A DNA stretch of 64,000 bases from Mycolicibacterium austroafricanum (GCF_000612725.1 NZ_HG964455.1:1-64000); one strand, 5' to 3'. Shown: positions 33,335-41,465, counted from the stretch's first letter. Translations and numbers: made by a program. The notes: generated from the letters alone by a model not told the origin.

Positions 33335-33360
33335 GACATGCTCCTGGTTGACAGCTGCAC
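33331..33360 (-). CDS. possible leaderless 9-codon leader peptide
   Basis: On the minus strand the GTG at 33360 lies exactly 6 nt after CACGCT of the shared element, as expected for a leaderless start. The frame has nine codons, and its TGA overlaps the GTG of the NIPSNAP-like gene (GTGA, 33331-33334). It could couple leaderless initiation to the operon. Evidence is geometric only. Confidence 0.4.
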   Translation of the reverse strand: MQLSTRSMS

Positions 33361-33366
33361 CCAGCG

Positions 33367-33397
33367 AGCGTGACACTTATCGCGTGTTTTGTAAAGT
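33367..33397. promoter_or_regulatory. shared regulatory element, site D
   Basis: AGCGTGACAC begins at 33367; GTGACA (33370-33375), 16 nt, TAAAGT (33392-33397), then 6 nt to ATG 33404 of the SMP-30 gene (leaderless). In the other direction TTTACA-N17-CACGCT is followed after 6 nt by GTG 33360. It serves both the seven-gene minus-strand operon and the SMP-30/thioesterase pair. Confidence 0.8.
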
Positions 33398-33403
33398 CAT
33401 GAT

Positions 33404-34225
33404 ATGACGCTCACTCCGCTGGCCAACGGCTTCTGCTTCGGCGAGGGTCCGCGCTGGTTCGAAGGCCTGGTGTGGTTCTCCGACATGCTCGGCGAGGCGG
33501 TCCACACCGTCACGCTGGCCGGTGAGATGAGCACGCTGCACCTGGCCGGACATGCGCCGTCCGGCCTGGGGTTTCGGCCGGACGGATCGCTGTTGATCGT
33601 CTCCACCGAACGACGGCAGATACTCGGCTACGACGGCGATTCGGTGACCACCGTCGCCGACCTGTCGGCCATGGTGCCCGCCGCACTCGGTGACATGGTG
33701 ATCGACCGGCACGGCGGGGCCTACGTCGGATCCCAGGCACGCGAGGGCGGCGTCATCGTGCGGGTCGACCCCGACGGTCAGCGCTCCGAGGTGGTCGCCG
33801 GGGATCTCGACTTCCCCAACGGGATGGCCATCACCGCTGACGGTGCCACGTTGATCGTCGCCGAATCCACCGGCAGACGCCTGACGGCATTCAGCATCGC
33901 CGAGGACGGAAGCCTGGGTGGGCGAAGGGTTTTCGCCGATGGCTTGGACGGCCCACCCGACGGCATCTGCCTCGACGTCGCAGGCGGGGTGTGGGTGGCG
34001 ATGACGCTGGCACACCAGTTCGAGCGCGTCGAAGAGGGCGGTGAGGTGACCGACCGGATCGGCATCGGCGACCGCACCGCCATCGCGTGCACGCTGGGGG
34101 GCCCGGAGGGCCGCACGCTGTTCATGTTGACCGCCGCAGACGCCTACCCCGAACGCCTGCGCGGCACCACACTGTCCCGGCTGGAAGCCACCACCGTCGA
34201 CATCCCGGCCGCCGCGCCGGCCTGA
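33404..34225 (+). CDS. SMP-30/gluconolactonase/LRE-family hydrolase, 273 aa
   Basis: Six-bladed beta-propeller protein of the SMP-30/gluconolactonase family: FGEGPRWFEGLVWFSDM at the start (metal-binding Glu), then LDFPNGMAITADGATLIVAES, and GPPDGICLDVAGGVWVAM, which supply the conserved Asn and Asp ligands. It hydrolyses a lactone or similar ester with a divalent metal. A lactonase next to a Baeyer-Villiger operon fits opening of a cyclic ester. The leaderless ATG is 6 nt from the TAAAGT box. It is followed after 18 bp by a thioesterase. Confidence 0.88.
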   Translation: MTLTPLANGFCFGEGPRWFEGLVWFSDMLGEAVHTVTLAGEMSTLHLAGHAPSGLGFRPDGSLLIVSTERRQILGYDGDSVTTVADLSAMVPAALGDMVIDRHGGAYVGSQAREGGVIVRVDPDGQRSEVVAGDLDFPNGMAITADGATLIVAESTGRRLTAFSIAEDGSLGGRRVFADGLDGPPDGICLDVAGGVWVAMTLAHQFERVEEGGEVTDRIGIGDRTAIACTLGGPEGRTLFMLTAADAYPERLRGTTLSRLEATTVDIPAAAPA

Positions 34226-34243
34226 CAACTTCGAGAGGCACTG

Positions 34244-35059
34244 ATGTCGGACTGCTACTACGAGCTCGTTGACGCCGCAGACGATCGCGGCGAGAAGTTC
34301 GCGGCCACCGACTTCGTGCGCAGCACGTGGTCGGCCGCCATCCAGCACGCCGCGCCCGTGTCGGCGCTGCTGGTCCGCGGACTGCAGCGCTGTGAGGCGC
34401 GCGACGACACCCGGCTGAGCCGGGTGGTGGTGGACCTGCTCGGCCCGGTGCCGGCCGAGGGCGACTTCTGGGTGCGGGCCCGGCGGGAGCGTTCAGGCAA
34501 GCAGATCGAGCTGATCAGCGCCGAAATGCTGGCGCTGGGACCCGACGGGCAGCCGCGACCGGTGGCCAGGGCCAGTGGGTGGCGACTGCAGACGTTGGAC
34601 ACCGCCGCCGTGGTGCATGCGCCCGCCGTGCCGCTGCGCCCGGTGTCGGAGGCACGCAGCCGTGACATGAAGAAGGACTGGGACCGCAATTACGTCCACA
34701 GCCTCGACTGGCGCTGGCTCACCACACCGATGACCGAAGGGCCCGGCGAGTCGTGGATCAGGCCTGAGGTCGATCTCGTCAAGGGCGAGTCGATGACCCC
34801 GCTGGAACGGCTGTTCGCCGTCGCCGACGACGCCAACGGGATCGGCACCAAACTCGACATCCGCAAGTGGACGTTCCTGAACACCGACCTCGCGGTGCAC
34901 ATCCACCGGGTGCCCGGCGGTGAGTGGGTCGGCATCCGCGCCGAGACCAACTACGGGCCCGACGGTATCGGCACCACGCTCGGAACGCTGTTCGACGAGA
35001 CCGGCGCCGTCGGCGCGATCCAGCAGTCGGTCCTGGTCCGCCCCCGCCCGCCCAAATAA
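34244..35059 (+). CDS. TesB-like acyl-CoA thioesterase, 271 aa
   Basis: Double-hotdog thioesterase superfamily protein: the first half carries FVRSTWSAAIQHAAPVSALLVRGL and DTRLSRVVVDLLGPVPAEGDFWVRARRERSGKQIELISAEM; the second has PLERLFAVADDANGIGTKLD and WTFLNTDLAVHIHRVPGGEWVGIRAET, with a closing GTTLGTLFDETGAVGAIQQS. Many mycobacterial members are annotated only as thioesterase-family proteins. The ATG follows GAGAGG. It is co-transcribed with the SMP-30 gene. A large inverted repeat begins 4 bp after its stop. Confidence 0.82.
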   Translation: MSDCYYELVDAADDRGEKFAATDFVRSTWSAAIQHAAPVSALLVRGLQRCEARDDTRLSRVVVDLLGPVPAEGDFWVRARRERSGKQIELISAEMLALGPDGQPRPVARASGWRLQTLDTAAVVHAPAVPLRPVSEARSRDMKKDWDRNYVHSLDWRWLTTPMTEGPGESWIRPEVDLVKGESMTPLERLFAVADDANGIGTKLDIRKWTFLNTDLAVHIHRVPGGEWVGIRAETNYGPDGIGTTLGTLFDETGAVGAIQQSVLVRPRPPK

Positions 35060-35062
35060 CCT

Positions 35063-35131
35063 GCCGCGGAATAGCATTCCGGGCTGCGGCGAGGGCCCCC
35101 TCGACAACGACCGGGAATGCTATTCCGCGGC
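35063..35131. repeat. intergenic hairpin between convergent genes
   Basis: GCCGCGGAATAGCATTCC (35063-35080) pairs perfectly over 18 bp with 35114-35131, loop about 33 nt. It starts 4 bp after the thioesterase stop and contains the stop codon of the ferredoxin gene (35120-35122). The arm ending GCATTCC resembles the hairpin at 7242-7306. It probably acts as a bidirectional terminator. Confidence 0.75.
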
Positions 35132-35314
35132 GAGGTAGAGGGCCGCCGCCGGGCACTGGGTGATGGCCTGCTGCATCCGGTCGCGGTCGGACTCCGGACG
35201 GTCGGCGTCGTGGATCACCACCGCGCCGTCGTCCTGGACTTCGAACACGTCCTCGGCGATCGACTCACAGATGCCGTGCCCGGTGCATTTGGCGAGATCC
35301 ACCGCAATCCTCAT
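35120..35314 (-). CDS. P450-associated 3Fe-4S ferredoxin, 64 aa
   Basis: A small ferredoxin with CTGHGIC near the N-terminus and QCP near the C-terminus, i.e. three cysteines with His in place of the fourth ligand. This is the signature of mycobacterial 3Fe-4S-type ferredoxins that donate electrons to P450s. ATG 35314 follows GGAGA at a good distance. It lies 16 bp downstream of the second P450 and is co-transcribed with it. Its stop lies inside a strong hairpin. No ferredoxin reductase gene is in the window. Confidence 0.93.
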   Translation of the reverse strand: MRIAVDLAKCTGHGICESIAEDVFEVQDDGAVVIHDADRPESDRDRMQQAITQCPAAALYLAAE

Positions 35315-35330
35315 GCGCACTCTCCGATCC

Positions 35331-36584
35331 TCATCGAACGTGGGCGGGCAGCCGCTTCACACCGTGGACGAAGCTGCTGTGGAGCAGGTCGGGTTCACCG
35401 AACTCGACCGTCTTGAGTCGAGTGAGCAACTCCCTGAACAGGTTTCGCAGCTCCGCCTTTGCCAACTGGTTGCCGAGGCAGAAATGCGGGCCGCCGCCGC
35501 CGAACCCGAGATGCGGATTCGGCGAGCGCGACAGATCGAAGCCCGCCGGGTTGTCGAACACCGCCTCGTCCCGGTTGGCCGAGCAGTAGAACAGCCCGAC
35601 CTTGTCCCCCTCGGCGACCGGGTGCCCGTTGATCTCGGTGTCCCGCGTCGCGAACCGCGCGAACTGCAGCACCGGCGACGACCACCTGACGAACTCCTCG
35701 ACCGCCGCGCCGATGCGGCCGTCGAAGTCGGCCATCAGCCACGCGCGCTGCTGCGGGTTCTCCACCAGCGCCATCATCGCGTGCGTGATGGTCTGCTTGG
35801 TGGTGTCGTTACCCGCCGACGCCAGCAGGATCAGGAACGCCCCGATCTCCTCGTCGGTGAGCCGCTGGCCGTCCACCTCGGCGTTGACGATGCCGGTCAT
35901 CAGGTCGTCCCCGGGATGGGCCCGGCGGAACTTCGCCAGCTCGGCGCCGGTGCTCGACAGCAACATGATCTCGTTGAGGGTGTTGGCGGCCCGCTCTTCC
36001 AGGGAGCTGTACTCGTCGTCGCTCATCGAGAACAGTTTCTCGGCGGCCAGCGCCACGGCGGGCTGATCGGCGCCGGGCACCCCGAGCATCTCCATGATCG
36101 TCAGCATCGGCAGTCGCGCAGAACAATCCGCGACGAAGTCGATGTCGCCGGCCCCGACCAGGTCGTCGACGATCGCCACCGCGTTGCGCTGGATCTGCTC
36201 CTCGATCTGGCGGACGTTACGCGGGGTGAACGCCGAGCTGATCAACCGGCGGTAGGTCGTGTGCTGCGGCGGGTCCATGGTGAGGAAGAACGACGCGAAG
36301 CGCTGCACCTCGGCGGGCATCGGGTCCAGCGCGACGCCGCGCGCGGAGGTGAACAACTCGGGATGCTGGCTGACGTAGGCGATGTCGGCCCGCCGGGTCA
36401 CGGCCCAGTAGCCGGGCTCCTCCATCGGGAACAACGACGGAAACGGTGCGTGCCAGCTCAGCCCGTCACCGGCGCGCAGCCGCGCGAACGATTCGTCACG
36501 CTGCGCGAAGGGTCGGCTCCAGAAGTCGTGGGAGGTGATGTCGATCGCGCTGTGCTCACGCTCGTGCAGCGATGGTGCAGTCAC
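35331..36584 (-). CDS. cytochrome P450, 417 aa
   Basis: The heme loop FGGGGPHFCLGNQLAKAELR (Cys about residue 368), the I-helix ASAGNDTTKQ (AGxDTT) and the K-helix EEFVR are all canonical. The sequence differs clearly from the other P450 at 31368-32627, especially around the I-helix, so different substrates or positions of attack are likely. GTG 36584 lies exactly 6 nt from CACGCT of the shared element on the minus strand, which supports a leaderless start. It forms a two-gene unit with the ferredoxin and is divergent from a TetR regulator. Confidence 0.93.
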   Translation of the reverse strand: MTAPSLHEREHSAIDITSHDFWSRPFAQRDESFARLRAGDGLSWHAPFPSLFPMEEPGYWAVTRRADIAYVSQHPELFTSARGVALDPMPAEVQRFASFFLTMDPPQHTTYRRLISSAFTPRNVRQIEEQIQRNAVAIVDDLVGAGDIDFVADCSARLPMLTIMEMLGVPGADQPAVALAAEKLFSMSDDEYSSLEERAANTLNEIMLLSSTGAELAKFRRAHPGDDLMTGIVNAEVDGQRLTDEEIGAFLILLASAGNDTTKQTITHAMMALVENPQQRAWLMADFDGRIGAAVEEFVRWSSPVLQFARFATRDTEINGHPVAEGDKVGLFYCSANRDEAVFDNPAGFDLSRSPNPHLGFGGGGPHFCLGNQLAKAELRNLFRELLTRLKTVEFGEPDLLHSSFVHGVKRLPAHVR

Positions 36585-36590
36585 CGAATT

Positions 36591-36621
36591 AGCGTGACAC
36601 TTCACCGTTAATTTGTAAAGC
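36591..36621. promoter_or_regulatory. shared regulatory element, site E (double leaderless promoter)
   Basis: AGCGTGACAC starts at 36591; GTGACA (36594-36599), 16 nt, TAAAGC (36616-36621), then 7 nt to ATG 36629 of the TetR gene. In the opposite direction TTTACA-N17-CACGCT, then 6 nt to GTG 36584 of the P450. Each -10 overlaps the other direction's -35. This copy suggests autoregulation of the TetR gene. Confidence 0.8.
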
Positions 36622-36628
36622 TGTCTGC

Positions 36629-37192
36629 ATGCCGCAACCGCCGCCGGGTGATCGTGGTCCGCAGAGCGCCGACGATCCGGACTCCCCGACACGCCAGCGC
36701 ATCCTGGCCGCAACGGCAGAAGTGCTGGGCCGCAACGGCACAACCAAGTTGTCGCTGTCCGAGGTGGCCAGTCAGGCCGGCGTCTCCCGCCCGACGCTGT
36801 ACCGGTACTTCGCCGACAAGCGCGAGTTGCTCGATGTGTTCGTGGTGTGGGAACGCCAGTACTACGAACGCGCGATAGCACGGGCCACCGCGGATCTTCC
36901 TGTCTCCGAGCGCCTCGACGCGGCGCTGCGGGTCATCGTCGAATACCAACTGTCCTACCCCGGCCTGCGCATGGTCGACGTCGAACCCGATCAGGTGATC
37001 AAGAGACTGACCCGCGTGCTGCCGCTGATGCGCGATCGCCTGCAACGACTGTGCACCGGGCCCGACGCCGCTCTGGCGGCGGCCACCGCGGTGCGCGTGG
37101 CGATCTCGCAGTACCTGGTGCGCAGCGACGACTCCGAACAGTTCCTCGCCCAGTTGCGCCACGCGGCCCGGGTCAAGCACCGCGATATGTAG
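36629..37192 (+). CDS. TetR-family regulator, 187 aa (candidate regulator of the shared element)
   Basis: N-terminal DNA-binding domain about residues 20-66: RQRILAATAEVLGRNG, LSLSEVASQAGVSRPTLYRYFADK. It is a close paralogue of the regulator at 42770-43312: the two share the recognition-helix run SRPTLYR-Y/W-FADK and a similar ligand domain, ending FLAQLRH. Leaderless ATG 7 nt after the TAAAGC box. Because it is transcribed from a copy of the shared element, it is the best candidate for binding that element and controlling the island. Ligand unknown. Confidence 0.88.
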   Translation: MPQPPPGDRGPQSADDPDSPTRQRILAATAEVLGRNGTTKLSLSEVASQAGVSRPTLYRYFADKRELLDVFVVWERQYYERAIARATADLPVSERLDAALRVIVEYQLSYPGLRMVDVEPDQVIKRLTRVLPLMRDRLQRLCTGPDAALAAATAVRVAISQYLVRSDDSEQFLAQLRHAARVKHRDM

Positions 37193-37202
37193 GGTTGCGG
37201 CC

Positions 37203-37817
37203 ATGGGGCGCAAGGGCTGGCGCGGTGCACCGCCGGCCGATGACCGCGAAGCGCGCCAGCGCATTCTCGACGCCGCGCTGGCCAGCATCGAGAGACGCGG
37301 GCCGAGACTCACCACGCTGACCGAGGTGGCCGCCGATCTGGGCATCACCCGCCCGACCATCTACCGCCACTTCACGTCCTCCGAGGACCTCCTGGCGGCC
37401 GCGGCCGAGATCGCCCTCGACCATTGGACGGCGCGTATCGGGGAGATGTCCGGCCACTTCACAGACGCCACCGATCTGCTCGTCGAGGCCGTCGCCTATC
37501 TGATCGAGCGGCTACCCGACGAACCGCTTCTCGGGCTGTTGCTGGAGACCGACCGGATGCGCGTCATGAGCCGCAAGATGGTGATGCCTGCGGCCGTGGC
37601 CCGATCGCGAACCATGTTGGAGCACACCGGCATCGACTGGTCGGCGATGGGATTCACGGGCCGACGGATGGACGACCTGGTCGAGTTCCTGCTCCGGATG
37701 ATCCAGTCGATGGTCATCGCGCCGTCGAATCCGGCCCGTAGCGCCGCCGCGCTGCGCGGCTACCTGCGGCAGTGGATCGGCCCGGTGATGTCCGCGGGCG
37801 CAGGCGATCTCAGCTGA
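37203..37817 (+). CDS. TetR-family regulator, 204 aa
   Basis: DNA-binding domain about residues 17-62 with RQRILDAALASIERRG and LTTLTEVAADLGITRPTIYRHFTSSEDLLAAA, followed by a helical ligand domain. Its recognition helix (TRPTIYRHF) differs from the two paralogous TetR proteins, so it probably reads another site. TAGGGT, which contains the stop of the preceding TetR gene, lies 7 nt before the ATG, so it may be transcribed separately as a leaderless mRNA. Its 3' end overlaps the convergent DUF1214 gene by 8 bp. Confidence 0.88.
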   Translation: MGRKGWRGAPPADDREARQRILDAALASIERRGPRLTTLTEVAADLGITRPTIYRHFTSSEDLLAAAAEIALDHWTARIGEMSGHFTDATDLLVEAVAYLIERLPDEPLLGLLLETDRMRVMSRKMVMPAAVARSRTMLEHTGIDWSAMGFTGRRMDDLVEFLLRMIQSMVIAPSNPARSAAALRGYLRQWIGPVMSAGAGDLS

Positions 37818-38964
37818 TCGTCACCGGCGCCTGCGCGACGGGCACCACCGTGGTGGCGGGGTGTTCGGGCAATTCGTCGGCGAGAAACCAGCGAAATGAC
37901 ATCAGCCCTTCCGGATGCCCCTTGGTCGAGAGCGCATTGGGGTGGGCGAGCTGCTCGGTGCTCACCACGATCGTGACCGAGCCGTCGGAGTTCGGCACCG
38001 CAGAGCCCGAGTTCAGCCCCGCCCGGCCGTACTCGACGTCGAGAGCAGCCATGTACTGGTTCCACAGCGTGAGATTCCAGAAGCGGCACTTCGGGTGCTT
38101 CGACGTGATCACCAACGCCTCACCCGGCTCGAGGGAGAACCCACCCAGGCAATAGCAGGCATCCTGCATCGAGTAGCCGTGCGTGGCAGCACCCGCGCGG
38201 TACGGCGGGGCCAGGGTGTTGAGGCTCAGCGACTGCCCGTCGGCCAGTTCGACGGGTTTGCGCTCCATCAGTATCAGCGGTATCAGCGCATACATGTCCT
38301 GGGCGAACCGCAGCGACGCGCGCAGCGACTTCGCCACGTCCGCATCGGATTTCGCCGGGGTCGCAGGCAGGCCACCGTGGTCGACGACCTCGATGTCCCA
38401 CTGCACCCGCGCCCCGGACTCCGGATGCTCGTGGTAGTCGCGGGTGATGATGCCGCGCGCGTCGTGGCTCAGCTCGATGAACGGTCCGTCGTAGCCGGCT
38501 GGGCGTTGCGGGCCGAGCACACAACGGAATCGGCCGTCAACGTCGATCGGCATGTCGACGTCGTAGAGCAGCCCGACGGTGCGGTTGGGCCACGCCCCAG
38601 GCTCGGGCTCGTTGTACACGGTGACCGAGTACATGACGCTGTCATTCGGGCGCCCGCTGATCCGGTAGGTCCGACGCGGGTCGACGGCCGCGTAGCCGTA
38701 GTAGCAGTCGGTGTTGTCCCCGCCCCAGCGCCGATCCGGCCGAAACGGCGTCAACGTGTCGATGAACCGCGGCGCCACCGGATCGGCGAAATAGTGCATG
38801 TCCAGGGACAACGCGAGCATGGTGGCCAGGTTCTGATAGCCCTCGGCCACCGCGGTCTGCCCCCGCACCGCCTTGGGGCCATCGAGGAACTGAGTGTCGA
38901 AATCGGCGAACGCCGAGAGTAATTCGCGCCACGCGGCGGCACTCTCACCCGCGGAGGAAGACAT
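37810..38964 (-). CDS. DUF1214-type protein, 384 aa
   Basis: The second member of this family in the window. It shares with 2448-3545 the C-terminal region: GGFSLEPGEALVITSKHPKCRFWNLTLWNQYM, then GSVTIVVSTEQLAHPNALSTKGHPEGLMSFRWFL. The N-terminal half has TYRISGRPNDSVMYSVTVY, which parallels TYRVTGNRGSSAYLGFQV of the other copy. Function unknown. TAGGAT on the minus strand lies 6 nt before ATG 38964, so the mRNA is leaderless. It is divergent from a sulfotransferase gene, repeating the pairing seen at 2.4-4.7 kb. Confidence 0.78.
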   Translation of the reverse strand: MSSSAGESAAAWRELLSAFADFDTQFLDGPKAVRGQTAVAEGYQNLATMLALSLDMHYFADPVAPRFIDTLTPFRPDRRWGGDNTDCYYGYAAVDPRRTYRISGRPNDSVMYSVTVYNEPEPGAWPNRTVGLLYDVDMPIDVDGRFRCVLGPQRPAGYDGPFIELSHDARGIITRDYHEHPESGARVQWDIEVVDHGGLPATPAKSDADVAKSLRASLRFAQDMYALIPLILMERKPVELADGQSLSLNTLAPPYRAGAATHGYSMQDACYCLGGFSLEPGEALVITSKHPKCRFWNLTLWNQYMAALDVEYGRAGLNSGSAVPNSDGSVTIVVSTEQLAHPNALSTKGHPEGLMSFRWFLADELPEHPATTVVPVAQAPVTIS

Positions 38965-38984
38965 GGAAGAATCCTAGACACAAA

Positions 38985-39012
38985 ACTTACGTCAAGACAC
39001 TTCTTGTAAGAT
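38985..39012. promoter_or_regulatory. weak copy of the shared regulatory element, site F
   Basis: CTTAC (38986-38990) and GTAAG (39006-39010) form a dyad with a 15-bp centre in the divergent gap between the DUF1214 and sulfotransferase genes. The half-sites match the shared element, but spacing is 1 bp shorter and the GTGACA box is missing. The downstream -10 boxes of both genes (TAGGAT and TAGCGT) lie outside it. Confidence 0.4.
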
Positions 39013-39039
39013 CTGTAACGCCCGGGTAGCGTCTGCGCC

Positions 39040-40299
39040 GTGACAGCCCCGCCCTCGCCGCGGCCGGCAGCCGCCGTGCACATCGCCGATCTGGCGCGCC
39101 CGACCTTCAGCCCGGAGGCGCAGGCGATCATCGACGGCATGGCGGCGATGGCGGACTACTGCCCGCTGACCGCGGACGCGCTTCACGAGCAGGCGTCCAT
39201 ACAGACCGGCCTGACCGACTTCGGTGCTCAGGACTACCGCGAACGGATGGCGGTGCTACTGGAGGCATTCCACGAACTCCCCCGGCTCACCGCGTCCGGC
39301 CGCACCTACGCGTTCTCGTTGATGCTGACGTTCCTCAAGGGCAGACTGCAGGTCATCGATCACCTCAAGCGGCACCCCGAGGTCTTCGACGTCGACATCG
39401 CGGCCCCCATGATCATCGCGGGCCTGCCCCGGACGGGCACCACGCATCTGCACAGCATGTTGGCCGCGGATCCGGCGCTGCGTTCGCTGCCGTACTGGGA
39501 GGCCCAGGAGCCGTTGCCCCCGCTGGGCGAGGAGGGCACGATCGAACCGCGGCGGGAGCGCACCGGCGCAGCCCTGAACATCTCGAACACGCTGATGCCC
39601 TACTTCCAGTTGATGCACGAGATGACGATCGACCACATCCACGAGGACATCGGGTTGATGGTGCAGGATTTCGCGAGCGGGTTCTTCACCACGCTGACCC
39701 ATCTGCCGCGCTGGTCGGATTACCTTCGCGACAATGACCAGACGCCCGGCTACCAGTTCCTGCGGATGATGCTGCAGGTGCTGTCCCACCAGGACGGGTA
39801 CGAGCGGCGATGGGTACTCAAGAGTCCACAGCACCTCGAGCAGTTCGTGCCGATCATGAACGTCTTTCCGGACGCGACGTTTATCGTGACCCACCGCGAT
39901 CCCGTCGACGTGTCGGTGTCGATGGCCACGATGATGACCTACACGATGCGCATGAGCGTCGACGAGGTCGACGTGCCCACCGTGGCCGGCTACTGGATCG
40001 ACCGCATAGACGAGATGCTGTCGGCCTGCCTGCGCGACCACGACAAGCTGCCTCCCGAGCGCACCATCGACGTGCGCTTCGACGAGTTCATGGCCGACGA
40101 CCTGGCCATGGTGGAACGGGTGTGGGACGTGGCCGGATACCGTCCCTCCGCCGAATCCCGAACAGCGGTAAGCGAATACCTGGCCGGGCACACCCGGGGC
40201 AGGCTGGGCACGGTCGATTACCGCGCCGCCGACCTGGGCCTGGACTCCGACGAGCTGCGGCGACGGTTCACCCCCTACATCGAGCGATTCGTCCACTGA
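39040..40299 (+). CDS. sulfotransferase-family protein, 419 aa
   Basis: The PAPS-binding loop IAGLPRTGTTHLHSML lies near residue 128 and the 3'-phosphate segment VTHRDPVDVSVS near 284, preceded by WVLKSPQHLEQF. It is longer at the N-terminus than the first sulfotransferase in the window and only moderately similar. TAGCGT lies 7 nt before GTG 39040 (leaderless). It is divergent from a DUF1214 gene. Cytoplasmic enzyme acting on an unknown, probably hydrophobic acceptor. The 3' end overlaps the convergent CoA-transferase gene by 25 bp. Confidence 0.87.
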   Translation: MTAPPSPRPAAAVHIADLARPTFSPEAQAIIDGMAAMADYCPLTADALHEQASIQTGLTDFGAQDYRERMAVLLEAFHELPRLTASGRTYAFSLMLTFLKGRLQVIDHLKRHPEVFDVDIAAPMIIAGLPRTGTTHLHSMLAADPALRSLPYWEAQEPLPPLGEEGTIEPRRERTGAALNISNTLMPYFQLMHEMTIDHIHEDIGLMVQDFASGFFTTLTHLPRWSDYLRDNDQTPGYQFLRMMLQVLSHQDGYERRWVLKSPQHLEQFVPIMNVFPDATFIVTHRDPVDVSVSMATMMTYTMRMSVDEVDVPTVAGYWIDRIDEMLSACLRDHDKLPPERTIDVRFDEFMADDLAMVERVWDVAGYRPSAESRTAVSEYLAGHTRGRLGTVDYRAADLGLDSDELRRRFTPYIERFVH

Positions 40300-41465
40300 G
40301 CGAGTTCGGCGAGGACCTCCTCTGTGTGCTCCCCCAGTTCTGGTGCAGCGCAACGCACTTCGGCGGGCGTGCCGTGAAAGTCCGCCGGGGTGGCGACCAT
40401 CGGGACCGCCCCGCCGTCGGAGTCGGGCACATAGACGATCCCGCCGGATGCGTGGAACTGCTCGTCGGCGATGACGTCTTCCATCGAGTTGATCGGCGAC
40501 CAGAACAGATCCGGTTGTCCGGAGAAGACCTCCGCCCATTCTTCCAGCGTCTTGCCCGCGAAGACGGTGTCCAGTTCGGCGATGAGTTCGACCGCATTGG
40601 CCGCGCGCGCCCGGCCGGTGGCGAAACGTTCGTCGGACAGCCAGTCCGTGCGCTCCACCGCGGCGCACAACGCGGGCCAGTGCCGCTCGCCCTGCAGACC
40701 GACCAGCCAGAACCGGCGCCCGTCGGCGGCGGTGTAGTTGTTCATGCACGGGTTGCCCATCGTCTCGCGCTGCCCGATCGCGATCGGGTGCCCGGTGAGC
40801 AGGAACGTGTTGAGATCGAAGCTGACGGTGTAGGCCCCCTGCCGGTACAGCGACGTGCTCACCAACTGCCCTGCGCCGGTGCGGGCCCGCGCCACCAACG
40901 CCGCACACACGGCACCGGCCAGGGTCATACCGGCCATGTGGTCGCCCATCCCGCCGCGCTGGAACGGCGGCGCCTCACCGGGGCGGGTCAGCAGGTGAGC
41001 CAGACCGGACCTGGCCCAGAACGCGGCGACGTCGTAGGCGGGCCGATCCGCGTCGGGGCCGTCGCTGCCGTAGCCGGTGATCAGGCCGTAGATCAGCTGG
41101 GGGTTTGCCGCCGCCACCGCCGGGAAGTCCAGCCCGATGCGGCGCAGCGCACCGGTGCGGATGTTGGTCAGGAACACGTCGGCGCCGGCGAGCAGCTCGC
41201 GCGCCGAGGACTGCCCGTCGGCGGTCGCGAGGTCGAGCACCACGCTGCGTTTTCCACGGTTGTCCATCTGGAACGGCGGGCTGACATGATGGCGATCCTG
41301 CGGTTGGATGCCCAACATCCGACCGAATGTGCGCGCCGGGTCGCCGCCGGGCGGTTCGATCTTGACGACATCGGCGCCCCAGTCGGCGAGGATGCCACCC
41401 GCCGCGGGACCGGCCACCCACACGCCGAGCTCGACCACCCGCAGACCTTCCAGCGGACCCGCCAT
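40275..41465 (-). CDS. CaiB/BaiF-family CoA transferase (class III), 396 aa
   Basis: Class III CoA-transferase signature: LEGLRVVELGVWVAGPAAGGILADWGADVVKIEPPGGDPAR, then NRGKRSVVLDLATADGQ and VFLTNIRTGALRRIGLD. The conserved catalytic Asp lies in this N-terminal half. The C-terminal part has GNPCMNNYTAADGRRFWLVGLQGERHWPALC. It activates a carboxylic acid by transferring CoA from another thioester, and so could prime acids produced in the island. ATG 41465 is preceded by GGGAGG and by a TAAAGT box 16 nt upstream on its own strand. Confidence 0.92.
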   Translation of the reverse strand: MAGPLEGLRVVELGVWVAGPAAGGILADWGADVVKIEPPGGDPARTFGRMLGIQPQDRHHVSPPFQMDNRGKRSVVLDLATADGQSSARELLAGADVFLTNIRTGALRRIGLDFPAVAAANPQLIYGLITGYGSDGPDADRPAYDVAAFWARSGLAHLLTRPGEAPPFQRGGMGDHMAGMTLAGAVCAALVARARTGAGQLVSTSLYRQGAYTVSFDLNTFLLTGHPIAIGQRETMGNPCMNNYTAADGRRFWLVGLQGERHWPALCAAVERTDWLSDERFATGRARAANAVELIAELDTVFAGKTLEEWAEVFSGQPDLFWSPINSMEDVIADEQFHASGGIVYVPDSDGGAVPMVATPADFHGTPAEVRCAAPELGEHTEEVLAELAQWTNRSM

